From the NCBI GenBank assembly GCA_963969365.1, contig OZ017758.1, forward strand, positions 682,001 to 746,000: a stretch of DNA of 64,000 nucleotides. The letters are read 5' to 3'. Under the pieces are notes generated by a model. It did no database searches. It was not told where the DNA came from and saw only the letters and a list, made by a program, of their open reading frames with translations. The translations under genes and the position numbers were made by a program. The DNA is from Asterochloris sp. CNOR1. Its lineage: Eukaryota > Chlorophyta > Trebouxiophyceae > Trebouxiales > Trebouxiaceae. Position 1 is the first letter of the stretch. The number at the start of each line of letters is the position of its first letter. Positions 22,088 to 33,959 of this stretch are shown here, piece after piece.

Positions 22088-25000
22088 TCATGTGAGGCTT
22101 GCTGACTGGTGCTGGCTCTCCACGTCAGCTTCCCGCAGCTCTGTGTGGTCCTTTCTGCTCTTGCCAGACGACTTGTCTGCCTTCCTCTGGGCTTGAGCCT
22201 TGGCACCTGATGCAACGTAGTCATCCACGGCACCGGAGACCTCGTCCTTCTCCCTGAGCAGGCGCCGCAGCTCTGCAAGCAGCCAGGTTGTACTGAATGG
22301 GGCTGCCACGTGCATTTGCTGTTCGTGATGGCTGCCAGCCAATCTGGGATGATACTGATGCAGCAGCAGGTGGACTTCATGCGCGGTGCTGCCAGCATGC
22401 TTGAGCAGCAAGAGCATACACATGCAGTACCTCGCAGGCATTTGGGCCAGGCAAGCAGGCTTGGCTGGCACACACAACAGAGCGGCAGGGCACCATGCCC
22501 GACATGAACTTGCCAGCACTTCCACCGCACGTCGCATGGCAGTTAGGCAAGCGTTGCCTGACTTTGTCAGCAACAGAGTGCAGCACCGCAGGTGGACATC
22601 TGCTTCACTCAGGGCAGACTCATCAGGCACCCAAGATCAACAAGAATGGCAGATGCAACAAAGCGCAAGCACCTGACTCATCCAAAAAGAAGGATGCAGG
22701 AATGTACTTGTCTCCCTGTGGCCCCTCTTGATGGGCTGCATCCATCAAAGGCTGCTCCAGCTCAGTCTGCTCACCCTGCAGAAACGCAGACAGCTTGAGA
22801 GGGTAATTAGTGCCAACAACTGGGCGGTGCAGGCGGTGCACAGTGCAGCCTGCTTGCACACAATGTTAGTGTCAACGGTTGCCAGGGGTAGAGCAAGCCT
22901 CTTTGCATTCAGTGCTTGAGTTCGCAGCAGCCCTGTTGTGCAGGCAAAGCACCCTGATTCACTGAACCGATGGGCAGAACGCAGCCCCACTGCCAGCCGT
23001 GCAGCATCTCTTGCACCCTTTCAGAGACCACTTGGCCGGTCATGAGGCACAAAGATTTGCTGATACACCTGGGATGTGCCCACCTGCTCGACCTGGTCCA
23101 CGTCTGCAGCAGTGCGCAGGCTCATGATACCCTGAGGCTTGCTGAAGAGGCGGCGGCAAACCACCACAAAGCCAGCGGACAGCACAATCAGCGGCACTGT
23201 GAGAATGGTCTCTGCTGGGGCTTTCTTGACTCCAAAGAGGGCTGCAGTGCACACAAGAGCACACAGGTCTCAGGTGCTCCACAGCCAGAGAATTACTGCA
23301 AGCAGGCTGTTCATGCCCAACATGCCAAGCCATTGCTGTGCAGCTTGATGCAGAGTGGTCTGCATGCTGGGCAGTTTGACATCTCCTGGCATTGATTCTT
23401 GATCACCAAGCTTACTCACCTGTCATTATGATTTGGAAAAAAAATAGGCCGACCATGATGTGGTCAAACATGTCCATCCACAGCTGCACAGACATGGCAT
23501 TGCCCTCAGGCGACCTTGGCACCGCTGCTTGCTGAAACTGTGCAGCAACCTCGCTGGGCAATGCTGCTGAATGAAAGCAGCGGCCAGAACAAGCAACTCA
23601 CTCTGCCGCCGCTCTCCACATTGGGAACATACACATATGCAAAATTGTACTTCCAGAACAGGGAGCCCATCAAGAAATATACGCCTGCAGCAGGTCCACC
23701 ATAGCATTGCCAAAGCAGCAGGCATGACCTTGTCCTCTCATGAGCAGCAGCTCTTCATTCAGGCTGGGACTGGAGAGTATCTCGAGCACGGCTGTTGCAA
23801 CAGCCTGCCCAACAGCTGCAGACGAAAGAGATAAGTGGAATGCAGGCTGCACTTGCCTGCCAGGGGTGCAATGAGAGGCTGCATCACGCAGAAGACCAGA
23901 CCCAGCAGGATGATGATTGTGTCATTTGCCACCTGCAGCCAGGAGCCACTTGGACGTAACAGTCGTGGTGAGACTCTTACAAAGCCAGCCTGCACATCTA
24001 AAACGCATCCAAGACACAGTTGAGCTGCGGGCAAACCTCTCAGCCAACAATAAATAGCCCTCGTCTCAGAGCTGGCATGTGCTGGCAGCGCACAGCTGGC
24101 AACATCCAACAGCTTGACCTTCACTGGCAGTACAAAGCTGCCAGGGGGCCAGCATCTCCAGGCTGCCAGCCGGCACCGTGCTCACATTGGTCCCATACTT
24201 CATGTAGCTCTGCTCCCACACACGGGCCTTCTGGCGCTCAGTGGTTGCCAGGCGATAGCGCAGCCAGAAGATGACCAGCCCTGGCAGGCGCAGCAGACCC
24301 AAAGGCTGCTTGATGAAGGCCTGCAGACGAGTCAGTCACCACATCAGTCATGGTACCTTGGGCAGCTTGCATAGGGATCGTGGAGCAGCCTGGCCACGTG
24401 TGGCCATCATGACACTGCTCCCTTGTGACAAGACACCTACAAGCTAGCCAGCCTACCTGGACAAGGATGTAGGACATGAAGAAGGAGGCCACCTGGGGGG
24501 CTGCGGAGCCCAGGGTGGTCACCACTCCTGTGGGGTCGTCCAGGAAGGCATTGATCTGCAGGGGTGCATGCAGGCAGTGAGCAAGGGGAATACTGCAGGT
24601 GTGCGGCCTGAGACAGCAAGCTGCAGGCCGTCAGGGTGGTGGGAACGGCTGCAGTCAGATGCTGACAGAGCGTTGCAGCACCAGGCAGCAGCGGGACAGG
24701 CTGCAGCACACGAAGGCTGTGCCCCTGCACGGCATGGCCTGAGAAGCAATGCCACTGTTCAGGGGGATGAATACGGGTGCAGGGGGCTTGGGAGGCATGG
24801 CCCGAGATGCAGGTGCTGCCTCAAGGAGCGCCACAGCATCACAACAGGGTGACAAAGAGGTAGCACAAGGTCGACGGCAGCATGCAGATGCAGCAGCAAT
24901 GGTGAGCTCACCTGTGTCAGGAAGGTGCCGACCAGCAGGGTGCCAATGAAGGTCGTTATGACCTGCAGCCAGCGCTGAATTGACACCTTGCAGGTCGTGA

Positions 25001-28000
25001 TTTGTGAAAGGGTGTGCTGTGCACAGGACTGCTTGGGGCGACAGTACACACCTACAGCAACTGCCTCTGTGGGCATCAGGCCCCACCGCAGCTGTATCTA
25101 TCAGGCTCAGGCCAGCAATGCCATGCAGCGCTTGAGGGGCAGTGCCCTGGACCAGTGGGGGTTGAACAACCCGTCCAAAGCCAGGAGTCCAGGGTACCTA
25201 TCAGTGCTCACTTGGAAAGCAAAGTATTTCCTGACTACTCCAAAGTCGATCTGCGTCTCAGAAATCATCTTCTGGATGTGCCTGTTCAGCAAGGTCAAGA
25301 GCATGGGCAGCACCGCCAGGAAGATGGTCAGCGCAAGACCGGGCAGGATGGATGTGATGATGGAGTTGAGGATCTTGATCTGCAGCCAGCGGACACATGG
25401 GTCTGGGCAATTGCACCCTGTCAACGCAAGTCTTCTGGGTGACCATGACTGCCAGTCTTGTAGATGTGACTCTGACTGCTGGTGTGGATACCCGGTCTTC
25501 ACTGCACGCCATGTGCAATTCTCCCAGCCAAAGCTGAGGGTGCCATCGCGCTGGAATGTCACCCTCAGCAGGGCTGCCAGCCAAGGGACACTCAACCTCA
25601 TAAAGGGCAGGATCAGGAACCTGAATGCACTGGGGCCCACAGACTAGAGATGCAGGCCAGGCCAGTCGAGGCTTTCATGGTGGCAGGTGCACCCAAATGC
25701 TCAGTGCTCACGTCCGTGATGACTCTGAAGAAGTGGTACCTCTGCAGTTTCTGGACTTGAATCAGCGCCTGAACAGCACCTGCAAAGCAGACAGAGTTCT
25801 GTATGGGCCTGCCGCTGGCAGCAGGGACTCAGCAGCTGCCACCAAGATGGATCCACCCCGCATGAAGTGTCCTGGGCGGGTGCCTGCAAAGTCTGCCAAC
25901 ACACATCACACAGTGTGCACCGCATCACAGGTGCAGCACTAGGCCAGCCGCTGCACACACACAGCAGAGCGACTCACTGACAGGGATGAAGTAGAAAGCG
26001 CACATCACGAAGAAGATGGCCCACGCTGCAAGCGTCCGTAGGCCGCGCACTCCGCTGGCCTCGCCCAGGTTTGACCACACGATTTCCTGCAGCAGGAGCA
26101 GTCCAGCACTGTGCCCGCTCAGGTGGCAGAGGCTGCATGCTGCCGGATAATGAGCGGGACCCCTGCAACCTGCAGCATGGAGGCCCCAGACCACACCTGT
26201 CCTTCAAGTGCAGCGCAGGGGCAGTCTGCAACCTTGCTCTGCTGGGTGTTCTAGGCACTGCCCTTTCAGGGGCGCAGCAGGAGGGCAGCAGGTTGACCCA
26301 GCCGGAGATTACAAGCCAAGGGGCCCATGATATGCTTTGGTGGACTGGGGTGCTGTGAAGCTCCCACTGCACATTGCCACAAGACAAGTACATACAGCCT
26401 GGCGTGCAGGTACCTTTCTGCATGGCTGTGACGCCTCCCCAGTGCCCCTCACTTGGTCAGATTGCGATCTTTGCTGGTAGCTATGTGCCCTGCACATCTG
26501 GTGACATTTGCACACAGCGCAGCAGCTCATCTTGACGTTGTGCAGCTGTGGTGCGGACAGGAGGGCAGGTTGATACCCACCTTGGGAGTTGGCGCTGCTG
26601 AGGTAGTCCAGTAGCGCTGATCATGGTGCATCATGCTGGTGCTGGCCACAGTCTGGGTCCTGTGGTCGTTGAAGGTGACAAATGCAGTCGGGATGGGCTT
26701 CTTGCGGGCCGCTTCCTGCATGAACAAGACCTGACATGTGACTGAGCAGCACAGGTGTGCATGGAGGCAGTTTTCAATATGATGTGGTGCAGTCTTGGGC
26801 TTGTCTGAGTCTGCAGCTCAAGACAGGCCTGTCGACTGCCAGCTGAGCCTGCTGTGTGGTCCATCAGTGGATCGTCCCAGACCAAACAATTGAAGCAGAT
26901 CCCTGCTGCTGTGGTGCAGCAGATGTGACGAGCCAGCAGAATCAGGGGGAATGAGCAGTACTCACAGCAGGCTGAGGCTGCAGCCTGCTCATTGACATGT
27001 GTGGCCCATGGGTGGACCAACAGACAGGCAAAGCTGGCAGCGTTACTGATAAAGGTGTTTCAGCACTCTGCCTTAGGATCATCAGCTGCTGTGGGTCATT
27101 GCGCAACCAAATCCAGCGGGCACAGCTGGTGAACTTGCAAATTCTGATGTTGACAGCACCCCTGCCCCACCTGCTGCTCCTTGATCTCCTTCTCCAGCTC
27201 TTGCAGCCTGTCTGCCAAGAACTCTATGGAATCCACCTTGACAGGCTTCTTGCCGTACTTGTCCTGCCCCCACTTGCCAAACTGCAGCCCGGACACGCGC
27301 ATCTGCAACAAAGCACACGAGGGTTTGAGATTATTGGTATGGTTGCTGGAGCTACAGACTGTAGCTTATTCTAAAGCAGCTTCCAGTCCCTGCTTTCAGA
27401 ACTGCAGCCCTGGCACACACCATCTGCAGAGCGAGACTTCCCACTGGCATCCGAAATGCAACACCTGCTGCTGCCTACACCTCTGGTTCGGCCTAAGGCA
27501 GCATATTCCCACGACTTGTCAAGCAGCCTGATACCAGCGTCTGCAATGGGGGACAAAGGAGCTGAGCTGACGGCATGACGGTGCCTTGGGCCCTGCCTGC
27601 ACCTGCAAGACAATGCCACGCCCTGTAGCCATACTGCAAGACACCACATACACAATCGGGTCTCAAGGTGGACTGCTGCTGCATGCGCCCCTGGTGTCCT
27701 GAGGCTCTTGCAGACCCTGCATCTACCACCAGGGCTCATCGTATGACTCCTCTACAGTGGGAGGAGGCTGCATTAGACGTGCGTGTCGCCTCAGAGAGGT
27801 GTGGGAGGAGGCCCTGCAGAGCAGCTCACTGTCTTGCGCTTCTTGATCTTCTTGCCACGCTCCATCTTCATCTGGTACAAGTCCAGGGTGTCCTCCAGCT
27901 TGCGCGTCTTCTTTGTGTACTCCTTGTACAGCTTGTCCAGCTTCTGCAGGAATGTAAGAATCATTTAGTTGCAGCACTCATGTGCGCACTGGGTGGGCAG

Positions 28001-31000
28001 CTTGTCAAGCGCCTGCAGCAGGTCGCACCGGGGCATGCCCAACTGCAATGGTGTCCAGCAGATGTGACAGGGATGTTGGAGGCAGCTCCTATACAGTGCA
28101 GCTGGGCCAAGGCAGTGCTCTTCTTGGGCACCTGCAACACGACAGACATGTGCATGTGTACAAATTACCAAGCACCTCAACAGCAGGGTGCAAGCCAATG
28201 CTGTGTGTGATTGCTACTTGCTTTTGCAGCGCCTGAGTGAGTGGGAAGTGTCATGCAAAAGTGTTGTGTTGTCTGCACCAGGCAGACTGGTACCGCACAA
28301 CAAGTGCAGAGGACACAGCAGCTGCCCTGCACCTGGCTGCCGGTGCAAGCCCTCCCTGCTAGCGTCTGGTGCATGCGGCCGAGCCGACCTGCACCTGGCT
28401 GGCCGTGCAAGGCCCCCTTGCCAGCGTCGTTCATGTGGCCAAGTCCTTGCTGCCGGCGGGCTTGGCCAGGAGTGCCACTGTCCCCTGAGAGTACCACCCT
28501 AACAACACTGTCACCCTCCAGGACTGTCACCGTCCCTGGACTGCCAGCGCACCCCTGAGTCCACAGCCAGGCTGACGTCCTTGACCTTCCCGGGGAAGAC
28601 CTCCTGGAACTCTCTGCGCACCATCTGCTCCCCAGTCAGCCCTGATGCCAGCATGGCCTCCGCCTGCACATGTCAGTGGGGAATATGTGATCCACTGCAG
28701 CATCATTTGGTAGGTGGTGTCCTCGGGGTGATGCTTGCAGCTGTCGGCCGGCGACACGACAGGTGCCAGTGGTAGCCCCAGGGCCCAATGTCAGCATGGC
28801 CTCTGTCTGCACATGTCAGTTGGGCAATGGATGGTTGCTGTTTCTGGGGTGATGCTTGCAGTAGTCACACCTGGGCGCAGCTGTCGGCCACCGACACAAC
28901 AGGTGCCAGTGACAGCCTCAAATCAAGCTTGGCCAAGAATGCACAATCAGCCATGCCCCCACAGTAATTGTGACGAGCGCTCACAGTCCAGCTTGCCATG
29001 CAGGCAGTGCTGGCGGCAGCCGGCATACCAGCAGCGATGCATGGGGTCACAGCCGGCTAATCCTTTCACAGGGAGTGTGGCCACCAGCTTGGGCAAATGA
29101 AACCCCGCCAGCAGGCAGGCCAGGCCGCAGCAAGGATGCAGGACGCATCCACATGATGCAGCCAGAACAGCAACTGCACCATGCACGTGGGCAGGCTGCC
29201 CTTCTGCAGCCCAGCCCTCCACCAAAGCTCAGCATGTCCCAGCCTGCATGTCATGGAGATGAGCACCTTGGGGTATGCCTCAAAGTTTGTGAGGCGGGGA
29301 TGGCTTGCGCCAGGCTCATCATGGTCCTGGTGTCCGCCCTCCAGCAGGACATTCTGGCTGCGCAGCAGGTCAGGGTTGTACTCATAGGGATGCGTGCTGC
29401 CTGCAGTCACCACCAACATCCTATGCTCACGGTGTGACAGCTGCAATTGCAGGAAGCAGCACATCGCATCAACAGCTGTGTGATAGCTGCAGCCTCACAA
29501 CACTGGCTGACAAGATGTCAGGCCACTGCCACTGCTTAGTTGCATCCGGACACTGCAGCAGACACAGCGGCTGCCAGCTGCCAGCACCCATTATCAGCCT
29601 CAGATCTGACTGCAGCTGTTCAACTGAGTTGCTGTGGGGCACTGCAGGAGGCTCTGCTGTGGTGCACGCAGCTGCTGGAAGGCAGCTGGCAGGTTCCTCT
29701 GCTGGCTTGTGTGAGTTGTCGCCCCACCTGCCGGTGACGTGTGGGTGCCCTTCGCGGTGGCCTGTGTCTTGCCAGACGCCGGCTCAACAGTCACGCCACG
29801 AGCAGCCGACTGCTGAGCTGTGGAGCCGCCTATGACACTGCAGCCACAAGAACGCAGACTCAGCATTGTGGGTCAGCAAAGCAGATGGCCACAGGCACAA
29901 TCGGCCAGTGGTGGCCTTGCTGGTCTCTCTGAGTTTGCACTTGCAAATATTCCGCCTAAGGAGCAGCGGCACCACATGGACAAGGGCAACTGTGGCACAG
30001 CAGCCTTCTACACGTGATGCAGGCTTAGCACAGCACCCCCCAAGAAGGGAAGTAGGGCCAGGCAGGCATGTAGGCTGCCACCCCAGACCTGGCTGTGTGA
30101 GACAGGCATTGCCTGTTCACTGCCTGAAGCAAGCATGCCTCAGGATGCAGCGCCAAAGAGGTGCTGAAGCAGGTGATGCATGAAGCCAAGTGGCTGCTGC
30201 CGGACAGCACTGGGTAAGGCACTTGCTTTGCCGACCTCTGTGGCGCCTCTCGTGCATCCTGGTATCTCCTTGAGGCATCACTGAAGCCTGCCGGCCTGAC
30301 AAGCCCCACCTCAATTACCGACCTCTTGCGCCAGTGGGGCCTCCTGAAATTTGCCCAAGGCATCATTAAGGCCTGGTGGCCTGGCCAGCACCTGCTCGTC
30401 AACCCACCTCTGCGGCGCCTCCGGTGCATCGTAGTACTTCCCAGAAGCATCGCTGGAGCCTGACGGCCGGGCCAGCTGCTGCTCAGCGTCCTTGAACTCG
30501 TCAGACTGCCTCTGCTGCTGCCCCTTGGGTGCGCTCTGGACTGACAGGCTCTTCATCCCCGGCAGGCGCGAGGCCTGCTTCCCAATCATCACCACTGCTT
30601 TGCCCGCCAGCCCCTGCACAGCACAATCAGGCAGTGAGCAAAGTCGAGCCGTCACACCCAGGGACCATCATGAGCTCGTCTGCGAGCCCCTGCACAGGCA
30701 CTGTCAGTGAGTGAATTGAGAGTGAAATTCCACAGCAGCTCAGCTGAGATAAGAGAGCTACTGCAGCATGCAGCTCAAGGCCATTAGGGCTGCTCGCCAG
30801 AGAAGGAAAAGGTCCGCAAACCACCATGCAGCCATGGCAGTGGCAGCCGCTCGTGTGCCCACCTTGTGCAGGCAGGGGATGTCGTCCACCATGATGGTCA
30901 ATGATTCTGTCCCAGCACGGGCGCTGTTCAGGTGTGCAATGCGCAGCTTGACCGCCTCCTTGTTGTAGCGCCACAGCTGCCAGTACACGAACAGGGACAC

Positions 31001-32354
31001 TGCCCACACAGAGATCCAATCGGCCCACAGCGCCTTGGATTTCTCGTCCAGGTTGCTGACTGCCAGCTGCAGGGGCAGGAGCAGGTGAGCGGCTCAGCAC
31101 AGGTGCTGACTCCCTGCTGTGAGCATGAAGAGGGTTGCCAAATGCAGGGGCAGTGGTAGTCGCGCGGCTCAGCCTAGCTATGACTAGTGGGGTGACGGGG
31201 GGCAGTGCGAGGCATAGAAGGCTGCTGTCATGCAGGAGGCTGCGCAGAAAGCAGCTTATGCATGATGGTGTCCAGGGTAGTGACTGGCAGCGGCAGAGGT
31301 TCTTGGACACCTCAGCTCAGCTCTGGTAACCTAACATAATGTATCACAGCTGGCAACCAGTGATCGAGGGGCAGTGATTGCAGCAGTGGAGCAACAGACC
31401 GTGTGGCTGTGTGTTCAGCTAGTTGGCATGCAGGTGGGGTGCAGCACGGTGTGTTGCGTTCCTGTGCAAGCAGTACAACACTGTGCTGAGGGGCACTGCG
31501 TAAGCCTTCAAGAGTTGGGCTCATGGTGAGAGCAACAGGGCATGCTGTGCTACCTTTGAATAAAGCACACTTCTGGGTTGCCCCACCTTGTCCAGGTTAG
31601 TGTAGGCTGTGCTGCCAGCTTGTATCTGCTGGTCAACGTAGTGGCCCTGCAACACAGGGGCAAGAGATGTGTCGAAGGGAGGGAAGCAGCAGCTGCTGCA
31701 CTGGGTTGCTGTCTGAACAGGGACAGCAAGCTGCAGAGCACATCAGCCTGCTCACCCGGGTGATGTGGATGGGCAGGAGGATGATGCAGCACCATAGCGT
31801 GCAGAACGCAAATAGCTCCATGCCTGCAGGCGGGGGAAATGCGTCCTGTTCCTGTGACATATGTCTGCAGCCCTGCTGCTGGACACTGCAATATGAATGG
31901 AGCAGCTGGCCGGGTGCACCCACCAAACCTCTGCACACGGATGTACAGTGCGGCATCTGTGCCATTCAATCGGACAATATCCTGCTCTGAGTACTGCAGG
32001 GTGGGCCACACCCAGCTGAAGGATCCCAGCTTCAGTTTCTTGGGCTTCACTGGGCTCTCTATGAACCTGAACAACAGGTGGCAAAGTGTGCTGCTGGTCA
32101 TCACTGCACATTCTGACAACACTATCATGCAACCACGACTCACGACTTGGGCTGGTAGAATTTTTCTGTCCAGGCTGTACCCCTGCGAAGCACAGTGACG
32201 ATGTTGGTGGCTGTGGAACCATTATACTTGCTCGCATGAACACCAGCAAGGAGGCCAGGGCTGACCGGAAGAAGCCAAACAGCAGGATGATGATCAGGGC
32301 TATGGCTGCATCAAGGCCAAGAGCAATGCCCAGGGCCTGGCCGGTTGTCGCCAT
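22088..32354 (-). CDS. OSCA/CSC1-like mechanosensitive or hyperosmolality-gated cation channel
   Basis: Multi-pass membrane channel of the OSCA/TMEM63 family (RSN1_TM, PHM7_cyt and 7TM domains). Exons: 32354..about 32230, 32066..31924, 31823..31756, 31646..31587, 31066..30863, 30613..30408, 28663..28553, 27943..27830, 27302..27171, 26715..26581, 26086..25978, 25779..25712, 25643..25563, 25379..25212, 24962..24912, 24555..24457, 24320..24186, 23932..23857, 23684..23602, 23483..23420, 23241..23084, 22775..22673, 22272..22088. Start is the ATG reading MATTGQALGIALGLDAAIAL, a first membrane helix. Landmarks are AALYIRVQRFG, TIMVDDIPCLHK, PTAFVTFNDHRT, ILPGLALTIFLAVLP and APLAG|VYFLMGS. One junction uses a GC donor (23857). 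Not resolved: the exon 1 to exon 2 join, where the frame shifts near 32230, and the stretch 30408-27943, where the phase does not close and one or two exons (perhaps VPKKSTALAQLH near 28120) are missing. The tail is hydrophilic with many Lys and Ser residues. Confidence 0.9.
28300..28490 (-). repeat. Two copies of a 60-65 bp intronic unit
   Basis: In the OSCA intron, CTGCACCTGGCTG...GTGCAAG appears near 28326 and again near 28391, with further shared blocks such as AGCGTC and GCGGCC/GTGGCC. The copies differ at several sites. Confidence 0.7.
28648..28925 (-). repeat. Duplicated acceptor and start of OSCA exon 28663-28553
   Basis: The real exon edge on the plus strand reads CAGCATGGCCTCCGCCTGCA then CATGTCAG. 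About 142 bp away, 28791-28822 reads CAGCATGGCCTCTGTCTGCA then CATGTCAG. Both are followed by GGGGTGATGCTTGCAG and CAGCTGTCGGCC blocks, so the duplicated unit is at least 130 bp. Confidence 0.85.
30235..30480 (-). repeat. Three tandem copies of the end of OSCA exon 30613-30408, with donor
   Basis: On the minus strand the exon ends with coding for ARPSGSSDASGKYYDAPEAP and CAGAG|GTGGGT. The intron then repeats it twice: a copy reading ARPPGLNDALGKFQEAP with AAGAG|GTCGGT, and a copy reading VRPAGFSDASRRYQDAREAP with CAGAG|GTCGGC. Each step is about 80-100 bp and each copy keeps a GT at the donor position. Confidence 0.9.
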
Positions 32355-32665
32355 TTTGGCTCGGCCTTCAGGCAATGAAACAAAGAAGGTGCTCTGCCAC
32401 TCAGGCCGCTGCCTGCTGCTTCGCCAGGGGCTGCTGCTCCTGGGCTCTTACTGCGCCAAGTGGCACTCAGAACTCAAAAATGTCGGACAAGCTGTTGACC
32501 GCTTGCGGTCTCTGTCTGGGGACTAACAGAGTTGCTGTGAAAGCACAGCACCCCGGGTATCTTTTCAAATGCGTCCTGCAGGCTTGAGCCTACTTAGGTC
32601 CAGGGGGGCAGAGGCCAGCTTATCAGACAGGATGCTGACCTTCTTGCCCCGCCACCTAGATCTGA
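32355..32665 (-). promoter_or_regulatory. Spacer between dolichyldiphosphatase stop and OSCA start
   Basis: 311 bp without recognisable coding content. It must carry the OSCA promoter and the 3' UTR of the neighbouring minus-strand gene; no distinctive element was found. Confidence 0.4.
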
Positions 32666-33674
32666 TCAGTCCCTTTTATCAATGACCTGTTGCCTTCCAC
32701 TCGAGCCAGCAGGGGGGCATGCCATCTCATATTCAGCCTGCAGCTGATCATGGGTTTGCCAGGTGTCTTTGACCCATAGTGCACGGGCCAGCTGCCAGCG
32801 CTGCATGGCTGGAAACCACTTGGCAAGCTGGCATGTTGCCGCAAACCAGACGAGTGCCACGCTGGCCCCAATGCCTGCACCAGCCACCACCTGTGCCCAG
32901 CTGTGGTATCCAAGATAAACCCTGGAATACGCGACAGCTGCCGCCAGGCTGGTGAGGCACACCGCCTCCAGAAGCGGCAATAGGCTGGTGCTTCTGCTCC
33001 TGCTGCGCAGCTTGCGGTGGACTGCCACGAGCAGGAACATCATTACAGCAAAGACGATGACCTGCAGACCGGTATACCAGGTATACCTGAGATCGCGTCT
33101 TGGATGCTCTGCAGCAGCGTCAGCGCATAAGCAGTTTCAGGCCTGACCTGTGTGTGGTTGGATGGCATGCCAAACTGCTCACAGTTGCCCAGCAGCTCAC
33201 ACTTCAGGGGCGGCCTGGGCTGCTTGATGTGGCGCTTCAGCCCGGTGGCCAGACCTGCATGATGTGATGGCAGGGCAGCTGGCTTGTCAGTGCAGAGGAG
33301 CCCCCACTTGGCCTGTAGGACACTTGCACTGCTTGAGCTCACCTGCGTTGAGGAGCATGCCTATCAGGATCCAGGCGGCATGCAGCTCCCTGCAGGGGGG
33401 GCATGTCTTCCTGCAACTAGGTGACGTGATGAGAGGCAGACAGAGTCATGCCATGTGTGGCTTAAGGCAGTAGATGGTGAGGCACACAGCATCTGGCAAC
33501 ATCAGAAGTTGAGGCACGGAGAGCACCTCACCTGCGGCTGTAGACAATGGTTGCCTGCACAACGATGGAGACATGTGGTGCCAAACTGATGTGCGCCAGT
33601 GCCTTTCCCAGGAGGTCACCACTGTCATGTTGGGCACCATCAATGCAGACTCTCGTCAAGCTGGTGGAAGCCAT
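32666..33674 (-). CDS. Dolichyldiphosphatase (PAP2 superfamily, DOLPP1/CAX4 type)
   Basis: ER membrane enzyme that hydrolyses dolichyl diphosphate to dolichyl phosphate, recycling the lipid carrier of N-glycosylation. Four exons, 33674..33532, 33389..33343, 33254..33148 and 33061..32666, join with perfect phase to give 230 residues, the usual size. All three PAP2 phosphatase motifs are present: KRHIKQPRP (K-x6-RP), MPSNHTQ (the PSxH motif) and SRVYLGYH (SR-x5-H). The N-terminal exon reads GDLLGKALAHISLAPHVSIV, matching the family start. Several hydrophobic helices follow each motif. The start ATG at 33674 is the first in frame and fits family length. It faces the ARL2BP gene across a short shared upstream region. 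Confidence 0.95.
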
Positions 33675-33959
33675 GGGGCTCCTGTATATCACTGTGATTG
33701 CCTTCTGCTTGGCTTAAGGTGCATATGCGTGCTGAGAGCAACACATTCGTCAAAAGTACTTTGACACAAAAACCCTTTGACCAGTCGCGCCACTTTTGCA
33801 GATAGCAGGCAATCATGGGTTTGTCATTCCGAGAGCGCCAGCCAGTCAAGACAAACTCATGGAATGCTGGGGAAGAGGTCAGGCTCTCATCTCCAGCAAG
33901 TGCACGAACACACCCTGCCACCAAACCTCAGACCCTGCCATCCGCAGGAGGATGTTCAC
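33675..33959. promoter_or_regulatory. Bidirectional promoter region, dolichyldiphosphatase / ARL2BP
   Basis: 285 bp separate two divergent start codons. No TATA box is obvious. Shared promoter function is inferred from geometry. Confidence 0.5.
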
